A DNA stretch of 50,033 bases, from the NCBI GenBank assembly GCA_934394985.1, contig CAKRRF010000020.1:1-50033 (forward strand), written 5' to 3'. The stretch is from an uncultured Marvinbryantia sp. GTDB taxonomy: Bacteria; Bacillota; Clostridia; Lachnospirales; Lachnospiraceae. The position numbers were made by a program, and so were the translations under genes. This document shows, in pieces, positions 8,591 to 14,912 of this stretch (its first letter is position 1; every line of letters begins with the position of its first letter). The notes under the pieces are model-generated. The model made no database searches. It saw nothing but the letters and a program-made list of their open reading frames with translations, and was not told the DNA's origin.

Positions 8591-8640
8591 TGTTAAACAG
8601 GCCGATCAATATTAATCCCGGTATTGGAGGTGTGATTGAC

Positions 8641-8901
8641 ATGGAACTGGAGGAATGCATCAAGGATAACTTTGATGAGTCACTTCGTGTGTATATTCAG
8701 TCTCAAGAATATACCCGACTTAAGCAGCAGGAGGATAGGCTGTTATCATATTTGCAAGCAGGGTTAAGTGATATACAGAAGCAGCAGCTTGGAGCATACT
8801 TGGACGCAGTTACGGAAGTACATAGCGCATTAGCGTCTGAGGCATACGTGCATGGCGTTGTGGAAGGTATTGCTTTACGAGAGAAGGTAACAGCAAAATA
8901 G
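8641..8901 (+). CDS. Small unknown protein, similar to the one at 9277
   Basis: The 86-residue acidic helical protein starts at ATG 8641 behind GGAGGTG. Its C-terminal half (SALASEAYVHGVVEGIAL) follows the same pattern as the leftward protein at 9277-9534 (CLAEASYDAGIERGY), so the two look like distant paralogues. The pattern recalls the small phage proteins grouped as DUF6809, but I am not certain. A hairpin terminator follows. Confidence 0.65.
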   Translation: MELEECIKDNFDESLRVYIQSQEYTRLKQQEDRLLSYLQAGLSDIQKQQLGAYLDAVTEVHSALASEAYVHGVVEGIALREKVTAK

Positions 8902-8914
8902 GTTGTAAGGATGA

Positions 8915-8947
8915 CCAGCTTTGATTTCCCTTTGAGCTGGCCTTTTC
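8915..8947 (+). terminator. Terminator after the small protein
   Basis: CCAGCT (8915-8920) pairs with AGCTGG (8935-8940) and is followed by CCTTTTCTTT. It separates the 86-aa gene from the next one. Confidence 0.55.
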
Positions 8948-8964
8948 TTTGGTAGGAGGCATTT

Positions 8965-9219
8965 ATGGCAGCAGGATATAAAGCAGGCGATAAAGCCTAT
9001 ATTGTAGAAAGTAATAGAATAGTCAGGAAATGCACAGTGATGCGCCCGGCTGGAAATTTGTTTATTATTAGATTTGAAAATGGCGGTGGGATCCGGGTAA
9101 ACAAGAATCGATTGTTTGCCACAAAAGAAGCTGCAGAGGAGAGCATACCAAAGGCTAAGCTAAAGCCGGTGGTAGCACAGCAGCGAGGGTATAGTTCACC
9201 GTATGATTATTGGCATTAG
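8965..9219 (+). CDS. Small unknown protein with SH3-like start
   Basis: This 84-residue protein has a TAGGAGG site 8 nt before ATG. The first 50 residues (AGDKAYIVESNRIVRKCTVM, then FIIRFENGGGIRV) look like a small beta-barrel of SH3/KOW type. The tail is Lys/Ala-rich and ends in an aromatic GYSSPYDYWH. Similar short proteins occur in Clostridia mobile elements, but no function is known to me. It ends at a bidirectional terminator facing the next, leftward gene. Confidence 0.65.
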   Translation: MAAGYKAGDKAYIVESNRIVRKCTVMRPAGNLFIIRFENGGGIRVNKNRLFATKEAAEESIPKAKLKPVVAQQRGYSSPYDYWH

Positions 9220-9224
9220 AAAAT

Positions 9225-9266
9225 AAGCTAGTGAATTCCATTTTGGTTTTCACTAGCTTTCTGTTT
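9225..9266. terminator. Bidirectional terminator between convergent genes
   Basis: AAGCTAGTGAA (9225-9235) and TTCACTAGCTT (9249-9259) form a perfect 11-bp stem. A T-rich run follows on the plus strand, and A-rich sequence at 9219-9226 gives a T-run on the minus strand. It serves the rightward gene ending at 9219 and the leftward gene ending at 9277. Confidence 0.85.
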
Positions 9267-9276
9267 TTTCTGTATT

Positions 9277-9534
9277 CTATTTTTCATAGGCTTCTTCTCT
9301 GGAATAGCCGCGTTCAATACCAGCATCGTATGATGCCTCGGCAAGACAGGCATATTCATCTGATAAATGATTGAGGAGACTGGTGAAGTATGCCTTCAAA
9401 TGGCCCGGCAACTGCTCTCGAAAGAGTTCGATTTCCTCATTGTTTCGGGTGTGCATAGCCTGGTATCGGCCTGACTGGGTGAAGGACTGTATGTCCTCGT
9501 CGTAGTGATCCATAGAGTCATTGTATTTAAGCAT
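9277..9534 (-). CDS. Small unknown protein, paralogue of 8641 gene
   Basis: The 85-residue leftward protein has an ATG preceded by GGAGGT on the minus strand. It is acidic and helical, and its C-terminal pattern matches that of the rightward 86-aa protein nearby. It is the last gene of the leftward lysogeny block, which suggests expression in the prophage state. Function unknown. Confidence 0.65.
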   Translation of the reverse strand: MLKYNDSMDHYDEDIQSFTQSGRYQAMHTRNNEEIELFREQLPGHLKAYFTSLLNHLSDEYACLAEASYDAGIERGYSREEAYEK

Positions 9535-9569
9535 GGTTATACCTCCGTTGCAAAATCTTAAGTTTACAG

Positions 9570-9914
9570 TTACATAGCTAATATAAGATTTGCATCATCG
9601 GTGTTGCCTCTATGGAAGCGGGTTACCAGGTAGACTTTTCGCGTTAATCCTGAGTGCTCCAGGAACGCAATCACGATATGCTTTAAATCCTGCGTATCGC
9701 CTAAATTAAGATCATAGTGAATTGCAGCGGTAACAACATAGTCTCTCGGATCAATGCCAAGAACTGTTTCAAATGCATTAAGAAGTGCACGCAGGAACTT
9801 CTCATAGATGTCGTCTACGATTTCACTTATCATTTTTGCTATTCCACCAGTACCGGCAAATAACTCGATTGTTTTAGTTGTATCTGATTCACAGTTGCGC
9901 TTAATGATTTGCAT
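9570..9914 (-). CDS. Unknown protein of the lysogeny block
   Basis: This 114-residue protein starts at the ATG at 9914 because a strong GGAGGAG site precedes it. The longer open frame (to 9986) has no such site and would overlap the peptidase gene. The sequence (TKTIELFAGTGGIAKMISEI at the start) superficially recalls a methylase motif I but is far too short to be one. The remainder is helical, then beta (HIVIAFLEHSG, RKVYLVTRFH). No recognised family. It lies downstream of the ImmA-like gene in the same direction. Confidence 0.6.
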   Translation of the reverse strand: MQIIKRNCESDTTKTIELFAGTGGIAKMISEIVDDIYEKFLRALLNAFETVLGIDPRDYVVTAAIHYDLNLGDTQDLKHIVIAFLEHSGLTRKVYLVTRFHRGNTDDANLILAM

Positions 9915-9972
9915 ATCGTATCTCCTCCTTTCTCGTAAGTTTTCTATGAAAATTATAACATCATATTCATTT

Positions 9973-10575
9973 TTATGCTGCACCAAACAGTGACATCAAT
10001 TGTGTTTCATATTCAGTGTAGTAAGGGCTGCAGCTTAACCACTTGACGTAGCGCTCAAGGCAGTAGCCGGACATCTCCCATGAGACATGGAAAGTGCGGC
10101 ATAAGTCATCCTGGTTTGCGCATGCATAGTAGTCAATCATCGGCGGTGGCGCAAGGCTGTATGCCGCATAAAAGTTGGCTTCTGATTCCTTGTAATTGTC
10201 AGGCTTATCAATGTCCTCATCCAGGTGGCCAAGCCTTATATGTCCGATTTCGTGCATGATTGTAAAATGCACGCGACTGTCGTCAATATCGCTGGAATCA
10301 TTGTAATAAATATTGTAGGTGTACATACCAGTTTCTTGGTTGTAATCTAGCTCGGAACAACCGTCTTTGCTAATACAGTGGCACTCGATTCTTTTTTCCA
10401 CTGGAAGAGAAGAATATGGTACCACATTGTAATGTAATGTCTCGGCAATATCGAATGCGTTGAGTGGGAATGTATGTACATCACATTCTTCAAACATATC
10501 GATAATGTCAGCCTTAATTTCCTCATAGCGCTCGTTGGCTAGGCGAACGCCTCTGTGCTGTCGCAAGATAATCAA
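9973..10575 (-). CDS. ImmA/IrrE-family metallopeptidase
   Basis: The 200-residue protein contains HEIGH at 108-112 (zinc-binding HExxH) and a downstream ESEANFYAAY helix supplying the third ligand, the signature of ImmA/IrrE peptidases. In ICEBs1, ImmA cleaves the element's repressor ImmR to induce the element; here the target would be the CI-like repressor encoded immediately upstream on the same strand. The start appears to be TTG (10575) with AAAGGA about a dozen bases upstream. The pairing of peptidase and XRE repressor suggests induction by proteolysis rather than only by RecA. Confidence 0.88.
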   Translation of the reverse strand: MIILRQHRGVRLANERYEEIKADIIDMFEECDVHTFPLNAFDIAETLHYNVVPYSSLPVEKRIECHCISKDGCSELDYNQETGMYTYNIYYNDSSDIDDSRVHFTIMHEIGHIRLGHLDEDIDKPDNYKESEANFYAAYSLAPPPMIDYYACANQDDLCRTFHVSWEMSGYCLERYVKWLSCSPYYTEYETQLMSLFGAA

Positions 10576-10595
10576 TACTTTTGTTCAATCCTTTC

Positions 10596-10928
10596 CTAGA
10601 TCTCGTCGGACTCAAGTAAAGCATTGATAAGTTCACGTCTCTGTTTTGGAGACATTTGAGATGCGTTTCTAGCAATCAGTCTGTGAATCTGATAGTATTC
10701 GGATTCAAAGTCACCGGTGCCGGAACCTTCCCCGTTTAATAGGAAATCAGTGGTTGTGTGAAGGGCAGTGGCAATATTAGCCAAAGTAGTTCCCTTTGGA
10801 ACACGATCGCCTTTGATATAACGAGACATAGACACTTCAGTGATGCCAGCCTTATCTGCGAGCTCTCTTTGAGTCATGTTATATTGTGTCAATAATTCAG
10901 CGATTCGACCTCCTAAGTTTTGTGCCAT
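10596..10928 (-). CDS. CI-like XRE repressor
   Basis: This 110-residue protein starts at ATG 10928 behind GAGG; an upstream in-frame start at 10961 is less likely. Residues about 8-60 form a standard XRE HTH: LLTQYNMTQRELADKAG, then ITEVSMSRYIKGDRVP. The tail (MSPKQRRELINALLESDEI) is a short helical extension, without the LexA-like autoprotease domain of lambda CI. It is the likely lysogeny repressor acting at the operator repeats in the divergent gap and controlled by the neighbouring peptidase. Confidence 0.88.
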   Translation of the reverse strand: MAQNLGGRIAELLTQYNMTQRELADKAGITEVSMSRYIKGDRVPKGTTLANIATALHTTTDFLLNGEGSGTGDFESEYYQIHRLIARNASQMSPKQRRELINALLESDEI

Positions 10929-11358
10929 TTGGTTTTCCTCATTTCTAATTAAGATTTGCATATGCTCTGCGTTGCTTTAAGGCGCTGCGTCTGGGCATTG
11001 TGCAGTGTTTGTTTTTTCCATCATTTTTTTGTGGGCTTAAAAAATTATTATTATTCACTCCGCACTCATCGCGGCATTCTTCTTATACAATATTGTGCCC
11101 TAACTTACCATTTTTATAAACACTGGTTTGTTGCTCGCATGACTGTCCATGTCGTCTCGCACTACAGAATTCCAGCAAATTCAGTATTTCTTTGCTTTTT
11201 TCGTAGTATATTATTTTTAAATTCATTTTTATATGAATCACTGAATTTACCAAAAGTATAACGCGGCTTACCGAAAATGTCAATATAAAATAAATTTATG
11301 GAAAGTTTTTTGTGGCTGAAAGCCTTGATTTTACTAGACTTATGAGATTTTGAGGTAA
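10929..11358. other. Divergent gap, partly AT-rich, no convincing gene
   Basis: About 430 nt separate the repressor from the operator array. Open frames here lack ribosome sites. On the minus strand one frame reads about 66 codons to a TAA at 11083-11085, then continues 45 codons to TAG at 10945-10947, as if a short gene had decayed. The repressor's own promoter must lie here, but I could not choose one confidently. Confidence 0.4.
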
Positions 11359-11430
11359 AACGAATGGTAAAATTAGTGTTGACAACTTACCGTTTGTTAT
11401 ATAGAATAGGCTCATAACTTAAACGAACGG
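11359..11430 (+). promoter_or_regulatory. Early promoter with operator repeats
   Basis: TTGACA (11379-11384), a 17-nt spacer and TAGAAT (11402-11407) form a good sigma-A promoter for the Cro-like gene. Three related 9- to 12-nt half-sites surround it: AACGAATGGTAA (11359-11370), TTACCGTTTGTT (11387-11398, opposite orientation) and AACGAACGG (11422-11430). This arrangement is expected for cooperative binding of the CI-like and Cro-like proteins. Confidence 0.75.
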
Positions 11431-11441
11431 GAGGTGAGATG

Positions 11442-11684
11442 ATGAATGTTCGATTACTTAAAGCCAAGCGCGTCGAGCGCAATGTCAAACAAAAAGACCT
11501 GGCTACTGTACTCGGTATTACCGAGAAGGCCATGTGTCAAAAAGAATGTAGTGAAGTGAATAAGTTCAAAGCTGAGGAGATGGTTGAAATCGTCAAGGCA
11601 CTTAACTTATCATTTCCAGAATTCGATGCAATTTTTTTTGATCACGAGCTTACCAAATGTTTAAGACGAAACATTAAAACTTAA
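11442..11684 (+). CDS. Cro-like XRE regulator
   Basis: This roughly 80-residue protein begins at tandem ATGs (11439 and 11442); the second has better spacing from GGGAGGTGA. It is a single HTH: LLKAKRVERNVKQKDLATVL, then GITEKAMCQKE and KFKAEEMVEIVKALNLSF. It is the first rightward gene opposite the repressor and so the probable Cro analogue that commits the phage to lytic growth. The short basic tail (LRRNIKT) has no domain. Confidence 0.8.
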   Translation: MNVRLLKAKRVERNVKQKDLATVLGITEKAMCQKECSEVNKFKAEEMVEIVKALNLSFPEFDAIFFDHELTKCLRRNIKT

Positions 11685-11819
11685 ACAAAATGGTACCGCA
11701 ACGGTAAAGAATAAGGAATGCAATCAACCGGTGCCCTGGAAAGCTAATGGATGATGAACATTCCAAATCTGATTAGAGTCAGTATAGCACACTGGCTTTG
11801 GAAAGGAAAGAAGATTTTT

Positions 11820-12377
11820 ATGGATAAGATTTTTATTTGTTCTCCATATAGAGGAGACGAGAAAAAGAACCTTGAGAATGTAAAACGATATTGCAGAGAT
11901 GCTGCTTACGACGGTATTCCGATTGCACCACATTTATACTTCACACAGTTTCTGGATGAGAAGTATGACCGCTATAAGGGAATGCGCTGGGGCAAGGCAC
12001 TGCTTGCTGAATGTAAAGAGATGCGTGTTTATGCGGATGAGGTGTCCGAGGGCATGATCGAAGAAATCCAGGAAGCTCGTAAGCATAAGATTCCTATCAA
12101 GTTCTTTAACTCTGATATGGAAGAAATCAAGTACGATGCCCTGATCATCAACAATCGTATCGGCATCGGATATAAGCAGATTATTGAAGATACGGTAAAT
12201 CCTGGCGGCAGCAGACATATCTGTCCATACGCAGGACAGTGTGAAAAGAGCTGCGCGAAGGCTCCGGAAAAGAGTGAGCCAGTTATGAGCAAGCCAGAAG
12301 ATAAGATAGTAACTGTAAACACCAAAGGAAGTGATTGGAGATCAAAACTCCTTGCTCATTTCTATCGTGGACATTAA
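11820..12377 (+). CDS. DUF4406-like protein (deoxyribosyltransferase fold)
   Basis: The 185-residue protein starts at ATG 11820 after AAGGAAAG. Residues 1-100 (KIFICSPYRGD, IPIAPHLYFTQFLDE, GMRWGKALLAECKEMRVY, SEGMIEEIQEA) match DUF4406, a family with the nucleoside 2-deoxyribosyltransferase fold. A tail of about 60 residues adds a cysteine cluster (HICPYAGQCEKSCAK) that could bind a metal. Phage members may act in nucleotide salvage or modification, but the reaction is unproven. It is the second gene of the early rightward operon. Confidence 0.75.
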   Translation: MDKIFICSPYRGDEKKNLENVKRYCRDAAYDGIPIAPHLYFTQFLDEKYDRYKGMRWGKALLAECKEMRVYADEVSEGMIEEIQEARKHKIPIKFFNSDMEEIKYDALIINNRIGIGYKQIIEDTVNPGGSRHICPYAGQCEKSCAKAPEKSEPVMSKPEDKIVTVNTKGSDWRSKLLAHFYRGH

Positions 12378-12388
12378 GGAGGTAGCGT

Positions 12389-12760
12389 ATGACACCAATT
12401 GAAGCAATTAACAATGTAGCCAAAGCATACCAGGATTTAGCGGTGGTGCTTATGGTAGTAGCAGATAAAACTATCGGAGTTCCAGTAGCGCAGGCTATGA
12501 CAGTAGATGCTGATAAACCGGCAGAGGAACCAAAAAAGGAAGCACCAAAGGCGGCTAAGGCTAAGGCTGAGAAGCCTGCAAAGGGGCCGGAGGAAGTTAT
12601 CACCATCGAGCAGGTGAGAGCAGTGCTTGCAGAAAAGAGTCAGGCCGGATTTACAGCGCAGGTGAAGGCACTTCTTGAGAGCTTCGATGCAAATAAGTTG
12701 TCCGCAGTTAAGCCGGAAGATTATAAGGACCTGATGGCTGCTGCGCAGGATATTAAGTAG
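12389..12760 (+). CDS. Unknown phage early protein with Lys/Ala linker
   Basis: The 123-residue protein has an N-terminal helix (PIEAINNVAKAYQDLAVVLM), a low-complexity Lys/Ala/Pro/Glu linker at about 40-67, and a C-terminal helical domain (IEQVRAVLAEKSQAGFTAQV and EDYKDLMAAAQDIK). Such proteins are common in Firmicutes phages beside DUF2800/DUF2815 genes. The two-domain shape suggests an adaptor, perhaps DNA- or protein-binding. It follows AAGGAGG and is tightly spaced with its neighbours. Confidence 0.7.
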   Translation: MTPIEAINNVAKAYQDLAVVLMVVADKTIGVPVAQAMTVDADKPAEEPKKEAPKAAKAKAEKPAKGPEEVITIEQVRAVLAEKSQAGFTAQVKALLESFDANKLSAVKPEDYKDLMAAAQDIK

Positions 12761-12770
12761 GAGGTGCGGC

Positions 12771-13136
12771 ATGGGTGATTTTAAGAGAGGCGATATCGTA
12801 TTCGTCGATAATCCAATCAAAAAGCCACATGGCCATGTGGTATGTGGCAATCACCCTGCTGTGGTGATTCAGAACCAGGCAGGGAATGACCATTCAGGAA
12901 ATCTGATTGTAGCGTACCCGTACCTTACTTCACAGCTTAAGAAGTTGGAGCTTCCAACACATATTGTGTTACAGCATTATTCCGGACTTCGTAAGGTATC
13001 CGTTCTTCAGGCAGAGCAGCTTGCCACTATTGATAAAGGTGATGTGATTTCAGTAACCGACCATCTGACCGACGCTGATATGGCTAGGGTAGATCAGGCA
13101 CTTCTTGCATCACTTGGATTGGAGGTGAGTGCCTAA
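12771..13136 (+). CDS. MazF/PemK-like protein without adjacent antitoxin
   Basis: The 121-residue protein aligns along its length with MazF/PemK RNases: FKRGDIVFVDNP, HPAVVIQNQAGN, LIVAYPYLTSQ, KLELPTHIVL and SVLQAEQLATIDKGDVI. In MazF the residue before PxxVIQN is a catalytic arginine; here it is H28. The conserved threonine is kept (T53). No MazE/AbrB-like antitoxin flanks it. It overlaps the next gene by 1 nt (TAATG) and is embedded in the replication operon, so it may be a phage RNA-processing or host-takeover factor rather than an addiction toxin. Activity is uncertain. Confidence 0.8.
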   Translation: MGDFKRGDIVFVDNPIKKPHGHVVCGNHPAVVIQNQAGNDHSGNLIVAYPYLTSQLKKLELPTHIVLQHYSGLRKVSVLQAEQLATIDKGDVISVTDHLTDADMARVDQALLASLGLEVSA

Positions 13137-14272
13137 TGCCACCAGAGGTACACAGTGTCCTCGGTGCATCGGCAGCGGACAGATGGATGAATTGTACGCC
13201 ATCTGCCCAGCTCACTGCCGGTATGGAGGACGAGGCAACAACCTTTGCTGCAGAGGGAACCGCAGCACATGCTCTTTGTGAATGGAAGGTGCGAAAGGCA
13301 CTGAAGATGAGAGCAGGCAGGAGACCAACTTCTGATTATTGGACCGATGAGATGGAGGAGTTTACTGATGATTACAAGGATTTCATTATGGACCTGGTAG
13401 GACAGGCCAAACTTACCTGCAAGGATCCTGTGACACTCATCGAGCAGCATCTTGATTTCTCATGTTATGTTCCGGACGGTTTTGGTACCGGTGACTTCCT
13501 TTTAGTCGCGGATAGGGAACTGAATGTAGTGGATTTCAAGTATGGAAGGGGCGTGGCAGTCTATGCAGATCACAATCCGCAGATGATGTTATATGCCCTG
13601 GGAGCTTTGAATCTCTTTGATTGTTTATACGATATCGAGCAGGTCACAATGACCATCTTCCAACCAAGACTCTCCAGCATTTCCACTTGGACGATTAGTG
13701 CAGAGGAGCTCTATAAATGGGCTGAGGAAGTATTAAAGCCAAAGGCCGAGCTTGCTGCTAAGGGAGAAGGAGAGTTTATTTCCGGATCCTGGTGCAGATT
13801 TTGTAAAGCAAGAAATACCTGCAGGGCCAGAGCAGAGAGCTTTTTGGAACTTGCAAAAATGGAGTTCCAGCCGCCAGCACTTTTATCGGATGAGGAAGTT
13901 GCTGAGGTAATGGAGAAGGCGGCCGAGCTTTCCAAGTGGGCCAGTGATGTTATGGCGTATGCCCAGGCAGAGGCCATTGAGAATGGTAAACACTGGAATG
14001 GATACAAGCTCGTAGAAGGTAGGTCAACCAGACGATTCATTGATGAGAAAAAGGTAGAGGAGGCTGCTAAGGGTGCCGGTTATACGGACATCTATAATAA
14101 GTCCCTTATTACCTTGACCGCTTTTGAAAAGCTCATGGGTAAGGATACCTTCAAAGAGGTGCTGGGCTCATATGTTACAAAGCCAGCAGGAAAATTAACG
14201 CTCGTTCCGGTGAGCGATAAAAGACCGGAAGTAACAGTTAACACAGTAAATGATGAATTTCAGGAGGATTAG
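13136..14272 (+). CDS. DUF2800 Cas4/RecB-like nuclease
   Basis: This 378-residue protein starts MPPEVHSVLGASAADRWMNC and contains AAEGTAAHALCEWK, GTGDFLLVADRELNVVDFKYG (a RecB-type D...DxK core near residues 115-137) and a cysteine set WCRFCKARNTCRA that, with C21, resembles the four-Cys Fe-S cluster of Cas4 nucleases. It is the DUF2800 family of Firmicutes phages. Paired with the ssDNA-binding DUF2815 gene immediately downstream, it probably supplies the exonuclease of a phage recombination or replication-repair module. The ATG overlaps the upstream stop. Confidence 0.88.
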   Translation: MPPEVHSVLGASAADRWMNCTPSAQLTAGMEDEATTFAAEGTAAHALCEWKVRKALKMRAGRRPTSDYWTDEMEEFTDDYKDFIMDLVGQAKLTCKDPVTLIEQHLDFSCYVPDGFGTGDFLLVADRELNVVDFKYGRGVAVYADHNPQMMLYALGALNLFDCLYDIEQVTMTIFQPRLSSISTWTISAEELYKWAEEVLKPKAELAAKGEGEFISGSWCRFCKARNTCRARAESFLELAKMEFQPPALLSDEEVAEVMEKAAELSKWASDVMAYAQAEAIENGKHWNGYKLVEGRSTRRFIDEKKVEEAAKGAGYTDIYNKSLITLTAFEKLMGKDTFKEVLGSYVTKPAGKLTLVPVSDKRPEVTVNTVNDEFQED

Positions 14273-14276
14273 TATT

Positions 14277-14822
14277 ATGGCAAAGATTATGAATGGTAAC
14301 AGAGTAGTAACTAACGAGGTAAGACTTTCTTATGCAAATGTGTTCACGCCAAAGTCAATCAATGGTGGTGATGAGAAATACAGTGTGTCCCTTATTATTC
14401 CGAAGTCCGACACAGAGACAATCGCCTTAATCAATAAGGCAATCGACCAGGCAATCACAGACGGTGTTTCAAAGTTTGGTGGTAAGAAGCCGAACAAGGC
14501 AGCACTTAAACTCCCACTTCGTGATGGTATCGAAAAGGATGACGAGGCATACGAGGACGCATACTTCATCAACTGCAATTCAAAGACAGCTCCTCAGATC
14601 GTAGATCTTAACCGTCAGCCTATCACAGATGAGACAGAAGTGTATTCTGGTTGCTATGCAAGAGTCAGCATCAACTTTTATGCCTTCAACACAAATGGCA
14701 ATAAGGGTATCGCATGTGGACTTGGAAATATCCAGAAGACCAGAGATGGTGAGAGCCTTGGTGGTGGCAGAGTTTCTGCTAACGATGACTTTGGCGATGG
14801 TGAGGACGATTTCCTCGGTTAA
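14277..14822 (+). CDS. DUF2815 ssDNA-binding protein
   Basis: The 181-residue protein begins MAKIMNGNRVVTNEVRLSYA behind AGGAGG; the in-frame ATG at 14250 lies inside the previous gene and is rejected. The family (DUF2815) resembles T7 gp2.5-type single-strand binding proteins: OB-fold strands (YSVSLIIPKSD, YSGCYARVSINFYAF) and an acidic C-terminus (DDFGDGEDDFLG) like that used by SSBs to recruit partners. It probably coats ssDNA for the polymerase and nuclease encoded alongside it. Confidence 0.88.
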   Translation: MAKIMNGNRVVTNEVRLSYANVFTPKSINGGDEKYSVSLIIPKSDTETIALINKAIDQAITDGVSKFGGKKPNKAALKLPLRDGIEKDDEAYEDAYFINCNSKTAPQIVDLNRQPITDETEVYSGCYARVSINFYAFNTNGNKGIACGLGNIQKTRDGESLGGGRVSANDDFGDGEDDFLG

Positions 14823-14849
14823 TAACAATTAAAGAGTGTCAGATGGAAG

Positions 14850-14871
14850 CCGGGAGGGTAACACCTCCTGG
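14850..14871 (+). other. Small hairpin before the polymerase gene
   Basis: CCGGGAGG (14850-14857) pairs with CCTCCTGG (14864-14871) with one wobble in the 90-nt gap between DUF2815 and the polymerase. There is no T-run, so an RNA processing or translational control element is more likely than a terminator. Confidence 0.35.
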
Positions 14872-14912
14872 TGATCCAATCAACCGCTTAGAAAGTAAGA
14901 AAGGTGATTAGC

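Noticed and set aside
8540..8640. Left attachment site matching the right-end sequence 49901-50033
   Set aside because: No shared core longer than a few bases was seen between these regions; the left boundary remains open.
9838..9870. ELFAGTGGIAK in the 114-aa lysogeny protein as a methylase motif I
   Set aside because: The protein is only 114 residues and has no catalytic PPY or PC motif, so this resemblance is chance.
10956..11261. Rightward 101-codon open frame in the lysogeny gap
   Set aside because: It begins over the repressor start region, lacks a ribosome site and encodes Cys/Phe/His-rich sequence without any domain-like pattern.
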